From: an uncultured Oscillospiraceae bacterium
Lineage (GTDB): Bacteria; Bacillota; Clostridia; Oscillospirales; Ruminococcaceae
Direction of reading: 5' to 3'
Assembly (NCBI GenBank): GCA_910586535.1
Contig: CAJUHS010000005.1
Coordinates: 62,001 to 126,000 of the forward strand
DNA: 64,000 bases
How positions within the stretch are numbered: the stretch's first letter is position 1; each line of letters opens with the position of its first letter. This document shows, piece by piece, positions 33,859-42,022 of the stretch. The position numbers and the translations under genes were made by a program. The notes under the pieces are model-generated. The model was not told the DNA's origin and ran no database searches. It was given only the letters and a program-made list of their open reading frames with translations.

Positions 33859-34230
33859 ATGAATAAATTTATTGAAAAACACAAAAAGCTTTACTTCTAT
33901 ATTTTAGGCGCTGTCACCGGGATATGCAACGGTCTGTTCGGTTCGGGGGGAGGGATAGCCGCTGTCCCCATGCTGCAAAAGGGCGGCGTGGACGTGAAAA
34001 AATCCCATGCCACGTCCCTTGCCCTGACCCTGCCGCTGTCAGTGGTGTCGGCGTTTTTTTACGCCTATAAGAGCAGCTTCAGGTGGGGAGACGCTCTGCC
34101 GCTGATACCGTTCGGACTTGCGGGGGCGGTCGTCGGAGGATTGCTTATGAAAAAAATTCCGAACACCCTGCTGAAAAGGATATTCGGAGTAATTCTGATA
34201 ATTTCGGGCGGGAGGCTTCTGCTGCAATGA
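33859..34230 (+). CDS. TSUP (TauE/SafE, DUF81) permease, N-terminal half protein
   Basis: 123 residues from the ATG at 33859. About four membrane segments with the repeat motif GAVTGICNGLFGSGGGIAAVP and KKSHATSLALTLP (first quoted in part: GLFGSGGGIAAVP). Full TSUP proteins of about 250 residues contain this unit twice; here each half is its own gene. Stop overlaps the next start (ATGA), so the halves are probably made in equal amounts and pair in the membrane. Confidence 0.85.
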   Translation: MNKFIEKHKKLYFYILGAVTGICNGLFGSGGGIAAVPMLQKGGVDVKKSHATSLALTLPLSVVSAFFYAYKSSFRWGDALPLIPFGLAGAVVGGLLMKKIPNTLLKRIFGVILIISGGRLLLQ

Positions 34231-34607
34231 TATGGTCTTTTACAGCCGCATTCCTCACTGGGATATTCGCTTCTCTCGGCGTAGGCGGCGGCATGATACT
34301 GATAATATACCTGACGGTTTTCGCCGGCTTCGACCAGCTTGCCGCACAGGGTATCAACCTGATATATTTTATACCTATCGCCCTGCTATCGGTGATAATC
34401 CATACCAAAAACAAGCTTATCGAGTGGAAAAAAATAATACCCGCAATCGTTATAGGCGTAGCCTTTGCCGCCCTCGGCACATATGCCGCGGAGCGTATCG
34501 GCTCTCCCGCTTTGAAAAAAATTTTTGCGGTTTTTATTTTGCTGATAGGTATTAAGGAGCTTTTATTTACAAAGGGTACCAATTCTTTTTCTAAAAAAGA
34601 AAATTGA
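34227..34607 (+). CDS. TSUP (TauE/SafE, DUF81) permease, C-terminal half protein
   Basis: 126 residues from the ATG that overlaps the previous stop. Begins with the second repeat unit FLTGIFASLGVGGGMILIIYL and AAQGINLIYFIP (first cut to GIFASLGVGGGMILI). Four membrane segments, lysine-rich tail. Together with the upstream half it forms a putative anion or sulfur-compound exporter. Its 3' end overlaps the convergent CPBP gene by about 45 bp. Confidence 0.85.
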   Translation: MIWSFTAAFLTGIFASLGVGGGMILIIYLTVFAGFDQLAAQGINLIYFIPIALLSVIIHTKNKLIEWKKIIPAIVIGVAFAALGTYAAERIGSPALKKIFAVFILLIGIKELLFTKGTNSFSKKEN

Positions 34608-35312
34608 CAAAATCAATATACAGCCAAATAAAATAATATTATATTTTACAGGAGCAATAAAGCAGGTATTAAAAATCATATGTGATAAGGAAACTATTAA
34701 AATATTTTTGTATGTGCAAAAAATTATTCCCAAAACAAATGAAATAAAAACCGTATATATAAAATATATAAGTATTTCTTTAAATCCCAAAGAATTTCTT
34801 ATCGCCCACATGGGAATATGCCAAACCGCCCAGACAAGGCCGACATATATAAAGACGGTCTTCTTTCCGTTTTCTGAAATCATTTTATTCTGTAAAAAGC
34901 CTCGCCACGCAATTTCCTCAACAAAAGCTGTTACAAACAGATACGAGCAATTTATCGCAGCAGCAAACACAGTCGGATAACTGTGCAAAAACAGATACAT
35001 TCCGTCCGATACTATAGCGTATATATACGAAAATAACAACCCAATACAGCCGAGTATTGCACAGATAAATATTGCGCGGAATTTTATTTTTTCCGCAAAT
35101 AATCCTGCGAAAAAATTTTTTAAGCACTTTTGCTTCAACGCAAATAAAATTGATATCAACAGCGGCATGACAACAAAAAAATATTTTAAGCTTTGCGCCG
35201 ATTCAGGAACATGAACGCCGTTTTTATCCAAAAGCATTGGCAAATAACATAAAAAAGAAAGCGTCCAGACCAAAATCGTCCATAATAATATCTCTGTTTT
35301 TTTAGTATCCAT
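34563..35312 (-). CDS. CPBP family intramembrane metalloprotease
   Basis: 249 residues, seven or eight membrane segments. Catalytic motifs EEIAWRGFL (EExxxR), VWAVWHIPMW and SLSHMIFNT (H...N) are all present. The family processes prenylated or bacteriocin-related peptides and includes immunity proteins. AT-richer than its neighbours and directly behind ruvX (1 bp gap); probably recently acquired. Confidence 0.87.
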   Translation of the reverse strand: MDTKKTEILLWTILVWTLSFLCYLPMLLDKNGVHVPESAQSLKYFFVVMPLLISILFALKQKCLKNFFAGLFAEKIKFRAIFICAILGCIGLLFSYIYAIVSDGMYLFLHSYPTVFAAAINCSYLFVTAFVEEIAWRGFLQNKMISENGKKTVFIYVGLVWAVWHIPMWAIRNSLGFKEILIYFIYTVFISFVLGIIFCTYKNILIVSLSHMIFNTCFIAPVKYNIILFGCILILSIFFFRKRIGTLCK

Positions 35313-35313
35313 T

Positions 35314-35736
35314 TTATTTTACCTTATTTTTTCGATAAGCAAGATACGTCTCCAGAATTATAGTTGCGGCGACCGCGTCCACAACCGCCTTGCGCTTTTT
35401 GCCGCGGACGTTTGTCTCGTTAAGGTAATTATGCGCCGTCACCGTGGTGCTGCGCTCGTCCCAAAGCTCAGTAGGAATACCGCTTTGTTCGCTCACAAGC
35501 TCCGCGAATTTTTGGCACTTCTCCGCTCGTTCGCCTATGGTGTTGTTCATATTTTTAGGATATCCGACCACGATAAGCTCCGCCTGCTCCTTTTTGGCAA
35601 GCTCCGCAACCTTTTCCGCGCACCGCTCGAAATTGTACTCGGTTATCACCGTCAGAGGCGAAGCAAGCATTTCACTTTTGTCGCAAACGGCAATACCAGT
35701 CCTGCTGTCGCCGAAATCCACGGACATTATACGCAT
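35314..35736 (-). CDS. ruvX: RuvX / YqgF Holliday junction resolvase-like nuclease
   Basis: 140 residues from the ATG at 35736 (AGGGAAG 8 bp upstream). RNase H fold: SVDFGDSRTGIAVCD with the first catalytic Asp, VVGYPKNMNNTIGERA, WDERSTTVTA and DAVAATIILETYL with the last Asp. Acts in recombination and 16S rRNA 5' processing. Usually downstream of ireB, here 7 kb away on the same strand. Confidence 0.92.
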   Translation of the reverse strand: MRIMSVDFGDSRTGIAVCDKSEMLASPLTVITEYNFERCAEKVAELAKKEQAELIVVGYPKNMNNTIGERAEKCQKFAELVSEQSGIPTELWDERSTTVTAHNYLNETNVRGKKRKAVVDAVAATIILETYLAYRKNKVK

Positions 35737-35749
35737 TTTTCTCACTTCC

Positions 35750-36931
35750 CTATTTTAGTTTTTTGTACAGGTACAGATTCAGATCGTCGTCGTTTAAGCA
35801 TTCCGCATATTGGGGACAAACCTTGCCGCCGTACCAGACTCCCGAACCGTCGGGAACGTACCCCCGCTTTACGTAAAGTCTTTGCGCCGCGCCGTAGCCG
35901 CTGTGCAGTCCCACGCCCAAATACACCGTGTCGGAGTACTCCGCCGCGATCTGCTCTGCAATATCCATAAGCTTCGTGCCGACGCCCTTATTGCGGAATT
36001 TTTCAAGCACGTTAAAATCCACAATTTCGGGATACCCATTGCCCCCAAGCGCTCCCCACATACAGTAGGGGTACACGCTGACGTACCCCGCAGGCTCGCC
36101 CTCGTAATCAGCGGCGATTGAGACTGCTTTTCCCGCCGTATTGTCCCGCAGCCGCGTTTCAAGCTTTTCGGGACTTGCGTCCGGCCAGCCCTGCTTTATT
36201 TCCTCACGGGCAAAATATTCAGGGTCGGAGCTGCGGAGATTTCTCACTGTAATTTTCCCAAATTCACCGTACAGAACGTCGTCCGGCTCGCTCCACCTTG
36301 AACGTGACAATGTTGAAAGCTCATCGGGAAGATGCTCATTGTTGTTCTTAAAAATAATTTTCGGCACGCCGCTTTCGTACTCCACAAGGGACACGGCGGT
36401 GTTGTCCGACCAGCCAACATCCTTTAACGCGGAGATAGGCTTGCCCATTGCATAGCACAAAAAGTTCCGCAAAGCGCAGCCGTGGGACACAACGGCGATC
36501 GTCTTTCCCTCATTTTCGGCGGCGATCCTGTCCATAGCGGATTTCATGCGGTCGAAAACCTCGGTCATTTTCTCGCCGTCCTCGATGTAAAAGTCCTCCA
36601 TGCGGTTCTTCCACAAACCGTACTCCACAGGGTAAAGCTTCGGCAGGTCAGCCCATGGCTTGCCTTCCCAAACGCCGCCGTTTATCTCAATAAGCCCCTC
36701 GTCCTTTTGTATCGGCAGGTTGTGGTACTTATTCACGGCAGCGGCGGTTAACAAAGTCCTTTTCAGCGGACTTGAATAAATGGCCTCAATGGGGATATTT
36801 TTAAAATGCTCCGCCAGACATTCAAGCTGCTTTTCGCCGCGCTCGCTTACCTCGCAGTCGGTGCGCCCCTGGAAAAACTCCCGAACATTCCCCAGCGCCT
36901 CCGCATGGCGTACCAAATATATTTTTGTCAT
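35750..36931 (-). CDS. Fusion of histidine phosphatase and GNAT acetyltransferase
   Basis: 393 residues. Residues 1 to about 205 form a phosphoglycerate-mutase-like phosphatase: YLVRHAEALGN (RHG-type, here RHA), SSPLKRTLLTA and VSHGCALR. From about residue 225 a GNAT domain follows: ITVRNLRSSD, EIVDFNVLEKFRNKGVGTKL and YGAAQRLYVKRGYVPDG. The two domains are in one frame without interruption. How the two activities cooperate is unknown. Confidence 0.85.
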   Translation of the reverse strand: MTKIYLVRHAEALGNVREFFQGRTDCEVSERGEKQLECLAEHFKNIPIEAIYSSPLKRTLLTAAAVNKYHNLPIQKDEGLIEINGGVWEGKPWADLPKLYPVEYGLWKNRMEDFYIEDGEKMTEVFDRMKSAMDRIAAENEGKTIAVVSHGCALRNFLCYAMGKPISALKDVGWSDNTAVSLVEYESGVPKIIFKNNNEHLPDELSTLSRSRWSEPDDVLYGEFGKITVRNLRSSDPEYFAREEIKQGWPDASPEKLETRLRDNTAGKAVSIAADYEGEPAGYVSVYPYCMWGALGGNGYPEIVDFNVLEKFRNKGVGTKLMDIAEQIAAEYSDTVYLGVGLHSGYGAAQRLYVKRGYVPDGSGVWYGGKVCPQYAECLNDDDLNLYLYKKLK

Positions 36932-36946
36932 AAAAACACTCTCTTT

Positions 36947-37822
36947 CTACAAGATTTCCCTTGCGTCTTTCGGCAGCTTTTGTACCCTTTCAAGCCATAG
37001 CCGGCTGTTTTTCGCCATTTCGGAATCGTATTCGGTACATAATTTTTCTGCAACTTTCGGAGCAAATTCGTCCATAAGGTCGCACATCTCAAAAACGGAT
37101 TCCCAAATCTCCGGAATATCCGCGCCGCTGTAGGTACTCAAAAACCGCTGCCATACCGGTTGTTCGAGCCATTTGTACATATACTTCGCGGATTTCCCCA
37201 CGCTGACGGAAAAATCCGTCTCAAAGCCGATATGCCATGACAAAACTTTCACAAGGTCGGAACGCACCCACTCGTTTATCATACCGAGGACATAGGGAAC
37301 TTCCTCCCGCCAGAGTCCCTTTGCCACGTTGTTCATGCACCACCAGAAATTGTTGCAGGCGGAGTAAAATTCGGCTGCCGTTGGCTTTTTCACGCGGTAG
37401 TCCTCGTCTGTCGCTTCGGGTATTTTCGGCAGTATCCCGTCCTTGTCAAGAAGAATTTTACAAAGCTTGTCGTCTGTGACATGGCAGTCCCAAGTTGGTT
37501 CAACGTGAAGATCAATACGGTTACCGTCCGCAAGCTGTATAAGCCAGCCGTAGCTTTTGTCGAAATCAACGTCCCTGCCCACGGATTTGTCCAGTTCGTC
37601 GGGACACTGCATATAGAGCCTCTCGCCGAAAATATCTATCCAGCTTTTGTCCTCGTAAAAGGGCTTATTGGCGGTGACAACGTACACCACGTCATAGTCC
37701 TGAAAAATGTCGCGGGGGACGTTGGGGTTAGTCCTTGAACCGTTCATATAAACTGCGCGGATACGTTCGTCCGCCTGTGCCGTGCCTATTATAAGATCGT
37801 ACATTTCTTTTTCGGTACGCAT
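36947..37822 (-). CDS. Aminoglycoside 6-adenylyltransferase (ANT(6)) family
   Basis: 291 residues, family-typical. Nucleotidyltransferase site YMNGSRTNPNVPRDIFQDYD (GS motif and DYD), then IDLHVEP with the third acidic residue. C-terminal part WCMNNVAKGLWREEVPYVLG is typical of AadK/AadE. Members inactivate streptomycin; chromosomal relatives like AadK of Bacillus are common, so its presence alone does not show clinical resistance or recent transfer. Confidence 0.9.
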   Translation of the reverse strand: MRTEKEMYDLIIGTAQADERIRAVYMNGSRTNPNVPRDIFQDYDVVYVVTANKPFYEDKSWIDIFGERLYMQCPDELDKSVGRDVDFDKSYGWLIQLADGNRIDLHVEPTWDCHVTDDKLCKILLDKDGILPKIPEATDEDYRVKKPTAAEFYSACNNFWWCMNNVAKGLWREEVPYVLGMINEWVRSDLVKVLSWHIGFETDFSVSVGKSAKYMYKWLEQPVWQRFLSTYSGADIPEIWESVFEMCDLMDEFAPKVAEKLCTEYDSEMAKNSRLWLERVQKLPKDAREIL

Positions 37823-37823
37823 A

Positions 37824-38372
37824 TTATCTGTTCCTTTCCCAAAGTTTAATCAGTTCCGTAAGAAATTTATCGGGATTATTACCAGTACCGTTCAATGAAA
37901 AGCTTATCGCCTGATAGCCCATTTTAATGTTAAGCCCGGCGGCTTTTCGGCTAAGTCCGCTAAGACGGTAGAGATACTTCTCGGGACACTCAAGCTCCAC
38001 CTGAATAAGCTTGTTGTGCTTCATTATCACCATGTAGATACGCTTCACGTCCCGCCACGGCACAAAGCCAATGTCGCTGCTGTTGTCGGTAAGACCGCTT
38101 TCGTCTGCAATTATAAGCGGTTTTGGATTTATGAAACGCTTTGTCAAAATTACCGCGGCGTACAAGCAGACCACGGCGCAGACAGCAAAAAGCACCTTTC
38201 CCGCAGCAACGCCGACGGGAGTAGAAAATAGCTGTTCCGTGAGCGCCCCGCCGCTTTTTGTTTCAAGAGTGAAAACCAGCCATATCATAAAACCGCACGA
38301 AAAAATCAAACAAATTATGCACATCAGCAGGATAGACTTTTTCTGCATAACAACAATTTTTTCATTTTCCAT
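37824..38372 (-). CDS. STM3941-like membrane protein
   Basis: 182 residues from the ATG at 38372; no strong ribosome binding site. Two membrane segments near the start (ILLMCIICLIFSCGFMIWLV; VLFAVCAVVCLYAAVIL), then a soluble part with FVPWRDVKRIYMV, resembling PH-like STM3941 proteins. Function unknown. Forms a short leftward cluster with the ANT(6) and esterase genes. Confidence 0.65.
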   Translation of the reverse strand: MENEKIVVMQKKSILLMCIICLIFSCGFMIWLVFTLETKSGGALTEQLFSTPVGVAAGKVLFAVCAVVCLYAAVILTKRFINPKPLIIADESGLTDNSSDIGFVPWRDVKRIYMVIMKHNKLIQVELECPEKYLYRLSGLSRKAAGLNIKMGYQAISFSLNGTGNNPDKFLTELIKLWERNR

Positions 38373-38390
38373 TTTAATACCCAATCTTTA

Positions 38391-39302
38391 TTACTTTTGG
38401 GAAATATCCTTTACCCAGCCTGTAACGCCTTTTGGCAGACGTTCGTCCGCGGACTTTCCGTTATCAAACATCAAGTTATGCTGAATCCAGTTTATCATGC
38501 AGTGCTGACCCATTTCCATTCCGTAATCTATCGAGGCAATTCCTCCGTCGCCGTTATAGACCCACTCGGGAAAGAAGCAAAGACAGTTTTTCAGGCTTTG
38601 CAGCTTTTCCTCCCGAGGAGCGATACACTCGTCAAAGACCGCCATTTCGTCATGTCTGCCGTGAGCGATAAGCAGGTGTACCCCGCTTTCGGAGAGCCTG
38701 TCCAGAGTCTCGTCATCGGGTACGTATCTCGAAGCTATAGGTATTGCTCCGTCAAAATAATTTCCATGATCTTCTAACATTTTCCATGTCATAAAGCCTC
38801 CTGCGGAAGCTCCCATAATGAATTTTTTGCCGATATTTTTATTATGGTTTTCGCATACGGTATCGCAGATTCCCTTTAACATAGGGGAATAATCGTAATT
38901 CTCATCGCCCCATGAGCCAACGATACGGCCGTCCTCCAGACGCTTTTCAAAGGCGAGCGGAACTATCAGAAACGCCCCGCCCATTTCCAGCTGGTACTTA
39001 GGTGAAGCGTACTGCTCCGCACCGCAGCACATTATGCACTTGATACCGTCCGTAGCGTTGCTCATGCCGTGAAGCCACATCAGCACGGGATATTTTCCGT
39101 CGGGGTCAGCACCGTGCTTAACAGGATCGAAGACGTAGTATGTCATGCCCTCGGGGGAAGTGTACTCGTCAAAAAAATCGAAATAAATTTTAGTCTTATA
39201 TGTAACCTCATAGCTGATAAATTCGCCGTCCTTCATGTGCTTTGCCCAGTTCGGAACGGCGTTTTTGTTCTGTTGGATTTTGTTAAATTCGGGTAATGGC
39301 AT
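38391..39302 (-). CDS. Alpha/beta hydrolase, esterase-like
   Basis: 303 residues. Oxyanion region LMWLHGMSNA, nucleophile elbow GASAGG, LIAHGRHDEM with the acid, and GQHCMINW with the likely catalytic His. Resembles PHB depolymerase/feruloyl esterase-type hydrolases. No signal peptide, so probably cytoplasmic. Substrate unknown. Ribosome binding site AAAGGA. Confidence 0.82.
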   Translation of the reverse strand: MPLPEFNKIQQNKNAVPNWAKHMKDGEFISYEVTYKTKIYFDFFDEYTSPEGMTYYVFDPVKHGADPDGKYPVLMWLHGMSNATDGIKCIMCCGAEQYASPKYQLEMGGAFLIVPLAFEKRLEDGRIVGSWGDENYDYSPMLKGICDTVCENHNKNIGKKFIMGASAGGFMTWKMLEDHGNYFDGAIPIASRYVPDDETLDRLSESGVHLLIAHGRHDEMAVFDECIAPREEKLQSLKNCLCFFPEWVYNGDGGIASIDYGMEMGQHCMINWIQHNLMFDNGKSADERLPKGVTGWVKDISQK

Positions 39303-39330
39303 AAAAATTTTCCTTTCATTTTAAAATTGG

Positions 39331-39537
39331 TTACAGTTCGATATCGTTTCCAGTGTCCCTTTTGTACTGCTCGCGGACTGCCTTTTTTATGTAGGCGTTA
39401 AGGCTGTCCCCCTGACTTTCGGCGGCGGCTTGGAGTTCGGATTTTGTACCTTTATACACGCGTATTTTGATTTCGTCGTAATTATTTTTCATATACTTTG
39501 CGGTAGCTTTTTGCTGGGCTTTGCTTGTGGGCGACAT
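39331..39537 (-). CDS. Small ribbon-helix-helix (Arc-like) DNA-binding protein, copy 1
   Basis: 68 residues with IKIRVYKGTKSELQAAAESQ then GDSLNAYIKKAVREQYKR, a ribbon-helix-helix with the SLNAYI helix found in antitoxin-like and Arc-type repressors. The last 25 residues are identical to copy 2, and the DNA there differs by only a few bases, so one copy arose recently or was converted. Confidence 0.75.
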   Translation of the reverse strand: MSPTSKAQQKATAKYMKNNYDEIKIRVYKGTKSELQAAAESQGDSLNAYIKKAVREQYKRDTGNDIEL

Positions 39538-39577
39538 ACCATCACATTCTTTCTATATTTTTAAAACAAATTGCACA

Positions 39578-39632
39578 ATATATCGGGTACAATATTATTT
39601 AAAGCGCCAATCGATATATAGGGTACAATATA
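39578..39632. promoter_or_regulatory. Direct operator-like repeats upstream of RHH copy 1
   Basis: ATATATCGGGTACAATAT (39578-39595) and ATATATAGGGTACAATAT (39614-39631), 36 bp apart, in an AT-rich promoter-like region. Direct repeats of this kind are the usual target of tandem RHH dimers. Confidence 0.55.
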
Positions 39633-39690
39633 GTATAATATAATCAATGACAATACGCCCCTAAAAAAATCGTCATTTAATAAATTATAG

Positions 39691-39745
39691 AAAAGGAGCA
39701 ATCAAAATGAACTACCCATCATATTTGAGTTTCGAATGTACTGTT
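39691..39745 (+). pseudogene. 5' fragment resembling the start of the gene at 40837
   Basis: AAGGAG, then ATGAACTACCC (ATG at 39707), matching AAGGAG and ATGAACTACCCC at 40837. The frame then runs into the 3' end of RHH copy 2 read backwards. Suggests that an RHH-promoter-gene module was duplicated and partly deleted. Confidence 0.5.
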
Positions 39746-39938
39746 AAAGTTCGATATCGTTTCCAGTATCCCTTTTGTACTGCTCGCGGACTGCCTTTTT
39801 TATGTAGGCGTTGAGGCTCTCGGAATTTTTCGCCGCCGCATTGTTAAGCAATTCCTTGCTGCCTTTTTTCAGCATTAGACCCACACGGTCGTATTTTTCG
39901 GCGGCAAAACGATTTTTGTATTCGGTATCTTGGCTCAT
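39744..39938 (-). CDS. Small ribbon-helix-helix protein, copy 2
   Basis: 64 residues, VGLMLKKGSKELLNNAAAKN then SESLNAYIKKAVREQYKRD. C-terminal half identical to copy 1, N-terminal half different. 18 bp downstream of copy 3 on the same strand. Confidence 0.72.
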   Translation of the reverse strand: MSQDTEYKNRFAAEKYDRVGLMLKKGSKELLNNAAAKNSESLNAYIKKAVREQYKRDTGNDIEL

Positions 39939-39956
39939 ATAAACCTCACAAAATTA

Positions 39957-40139
39957 TTAATTTAATTCGCTTTCCATTCGCCGTCTGACAGCTTCGGTAA
40001 CATAGGCGTTCAAGCTTTCGCCTTGTTTTTCAGCAGCAGCTTGTATCTCGGCTTTTTTGCCTTTTTTTACAATAATTTGCAGTCTGTCGTAAACTTTTGC
40101 GGCATATTTATTTTTAACTGCGGCTGACGTTTTTCCCAT
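39957..40139 (-). CDS. Small ribbon-helix-helix protein, copy 3
   Basis: 60 residues, LQIIVKKGKKAEIQAAAEKQ then GESLNAYVTEAVRRRME. Same family as copies 1 and 2 but diverged throughout. No toxin gene is recognisable next to any of the three. Confidence 0.72.
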   Translation of the reverse strand: MGKTSAAVKNKYAAKVYDRLQIIVKKGKKAEIQAAAEKQGESLNAYVTEAVRRRMESELN

Positions 40140-40156
40140 ATTATCACCTTTGTAAA

Positions 40157-40366
40157 TTATTCATCGTCAATATATTCAAGAATATCACCCGGCTGACAGC
40201 CAAGCAGCTTGCAAATTTTGAAAATTGCATCCATTGAAATATATTTACCCTCTCCAAGGCTTTGTAAAGTACCCTCGGATAATAATTTTTCTTTGCGTAT
40301 AGTGTTTGTGTTATATCCAGCCGATTTCAAAGCCGCAATAACACCAATTTTGTATGTAACAGGCAT
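40157..40366 (-). CDS. XRE-family regulator, short
   Basis: 69 residues from the ATG at 40366 (GAGAGG upstream). IGVIAALKSAGYNTNTIRKE and MDAIFKICKLLGCQPGDILEYI are the HTH and the terminal motif of YozG-like Cro/C1 proteins. Directly behind the larger XRE gene (20 bp). Confidence 0.82.
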   Translation of the reverse strand: MPVTYKIGVIAALKSAGYNTNTIRKEKLLSEGTLQSLGEGKYISMDAIFKICKLLGCQPGDILEYIDDE

Positions 40367-40386
40367 TATACAACCTCTCAAATGTT

Positions 40387-40707
40387 TTATTTTAGATTGT
40401 TTCTTTCAAGTATAGCCTCACATCTGCCAATCTCAATAAGTTTATCTTCATCACTAAGTTTCCTGAAAGCCAACAACATTTTTTGTTCAACTTCCGTTAA
40501 TTCAATAATAGAATTTTTTTCTTTGCCATAAACCAAATAATCTAATGTCAACCGGAATTTTTCAGATATTTTGATTATATCATCAAGTTTATAACTCGAA
40601 TGACCTCTTAGCACATCATCATATTTCTGCGCTTTAAATCCGTTTGCTATCATTTTTTGCCTATCTATATTCATTTTCAACAAATTTTCTATTATAATTT
40701 TAGACAT
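40387..40707 (-). CDS. XRE-family regulator, probable autorepressor
   Basis: 106 residues from the ATG at 40707. N-terminal HTH (NIDRQKMIANGFKAQKYDDV; LDDIIKISEKFRLTLDYLVYG), C-terminal helical part ELTEVEQKMLLAFRKLSDED as in phage-like repressors. Two palindromic operators lie directly upstream in the divergent promoter region. Confidence 0.82.
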   Translation of the reverse strand: MSKIIIENLLKMNIDRQKMIANGFKAQKYDDVLRGHSSYKLDDIIKISEKFRLTLDYLVYGKEKNSIIELTEVEQKMLLAFRKLSDEDKLIEIGRCEAILERNNLK

Positions 40708-40727
40708 AATTACAAAAACCCTTTCTT

Positions 40728-40780
40728 CTGGCAAAATGCCAGTTTATCATATTGACATATTGGCGTTTTGCCAGTATAAT
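40728..40780. promoter_or_regulatory. Divergent promoter region with two repressor operators
   Basis: Palindromes CTGGCAAAATGCCAG (40728-40742) and TGGCGTTTTGCCA (40761-40773). The second fills the 17-bp spacer of a consensus rightward promoter, TTGACA (40752-40757) and TATAAT (40775-40780), so bound repressor would block it. Confidence 0.85.
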
Positions 40781-40836
40781 ATTATTATAATTATTTCACT
40801 AAAACATAACCAACTAAATATTAAGGAGTGCTAAAA

Positions 40837-41076
40837 ATGAACTACCCCACACTAAAAAGCATTTTCTGGGGAGGAGACTTCAGACTTGAATCCGACCCCT
40901 ATATTGCAAAATTGGTAAGATGCACCAACGGATATTTGGAAAAGCTTGTTAAAAAGAAACACATCTCCGATTCCGAAGCCGAACGCATCGGCGAACTTTC
41001 CGAGGAACTGAGCGACGTTTCAAAAGCCGCAGGCTTCGAGCAGGGTTTCCGATTTGCAATAAGCCTGCTTCTGTAA
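40837..41076 (+). CDS. Small protein resembling DUF6809
   Basis: 79 residues from the ATG at 40837 (AAGGAG 9 bp upstream). MNYPTLKSIFWGGDF and the helical SEELSDVSKAAGFEQGFRFA recall DUF6809 proteins of clostridia; function unknown. Controlled by the operator-covered promoter above, so it is the likely target of the divergent XRE repressor. Confidence 0.68.
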   Translation: MNYPTLKSIFWGGDFRLESDPYIAKLVRCTNGYLEKLVKKKHISDSEAERIGELSEELSDVSKAAGFEQGFRFAISLLL

Positions 41077-41107
41077 AATCAGGCGAGGAAATATCCCCGC
41101 CCTGAAA

Positions 41108-42022
41108 TTACCACGGCTTGACCGTGCCCACGATCTCCTGCAAATTGCTCAGACCGTTATCCTGTACATATTTTTCCAGTCCCTCAATAATTTTCACGGG
41201 AGCCATAGGGTCGGCAAACAAAGCCGCGCCTATCTGGAACGTGCTTGCGCCGGCCATCATCATTTCCACTGCATCCTGCCATGTGGAAATTCCTCCCATG
41301 CCGCAGACGGGGATTTTTACAGCATTTGCTACCTGCCACACCATTCTCACCGCCACGGGGAAAACCGCGGGACCCGAAAGTCCGCCCACATTGTTGTGCA
41401 GAATCGGACGTCGAGTTTTGATGTCAATGCGCATTCCCAAAAGCGTGTTTATCAGCGAAACAGCGTCCGCGCCCTCGGCTTCCACCGCTTTGGCGATTTC
41501 CGCAATGTTGGTAACATTCGGCGAAAGCTTCATCATCACAGGCTTTTTGGTAGCAGCTCTGACAATTTTTGTTATTTGGGACGCACCATCGCATGTTACT
41601 CCGAAAGCCGCCCCCCCTGCCTTGACGTTGGGACAGGAAATATTTACCTCTATCATATCAACGTCGGTTTTGTCAAGCTTTTCGGCAATCTCGCGGTACT
41701 CGTCCGCCGTTGAGCCGGCTATGTTGGCAATAATTACCGTATCCTTGGTTTTAAGGTTAGGCAACTCTATTTTTATAAAGTGGTCGATACCGGGATTTTG
41801 AAGTCCCACGCTGTTCAGCATACCGCTTGAAGTTTCCGCTACCCTCGGAGGAAGATTTCCGTTCCGCTTTGTACCGGTCGTACCCTTGACGGAAATTCCT
41901 CCCAAGGCGGAAAGCGGGTAAAAATGCTCAAATTCACGTCCGTACCCGAACGCTCCGGAAGCGGGGATAAGAGGATTTTTGAAGTCCACACCCGCGAACC
42001 GTACAGCAAGCTTTTCAGTCAT
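41108..42022 (-). CDS. pyrD: Dihydroorotate dehydrogenase, class 1B catalytic subunit
   Basis: 304 residues from the ATG at 42022, with AGGAGGTG upstream. Oxidises dihydroorotate to orotate with FMN; electrons pass to PyrK and NAD. Visible: NPLIPASGAFGYG, the catalytic-Cys loop EVNISCPNVKAGGAAFG and CGMGGISTWQDAVEMMMAGA. Overlaps the end of pyrK by 8 bp. Last gene of the leftward pyrimidine operon. Confidence 0.95.
   Translation of the reverse strand: MTEKLAVRFAGVDFKNPLIPASGAFGYGREFEHFYPLSALGGISVKGTTGTKRNGNLPPRVAETSSGMLNSVGLQNPGIDHFIKIELPNLKTKDTVIIANIAGSTADEYREIAEKLDKTDVDMIEVNISCPNVKAGGAAFGVTCDGASQITKIVRAATKKPVMMKLSPNVTNIAEIAKAVEAEGADAVSLINTLLGMRIDIKTRRPILHNNVGGLSGPAVFPVAVRMVWQVANAVKIPVCGMGGISTWQDAVEMMMAGASTFQIGAALFADPMAPVKIIEGLEKYVQDNGLSNLQEIVGTVKPW

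Noticed and set aside
36947..37822. ANT(6) gene as recently acquired resistance
   Set aside because: No flanking mobile element or composition shift seen; chromosomal AadK-like genes are common.
39331..40139. Toxin-antitoxin operon
   Set aside because: Three antitoxin-like RHH proteins but no recognisable toxin gene beside them.
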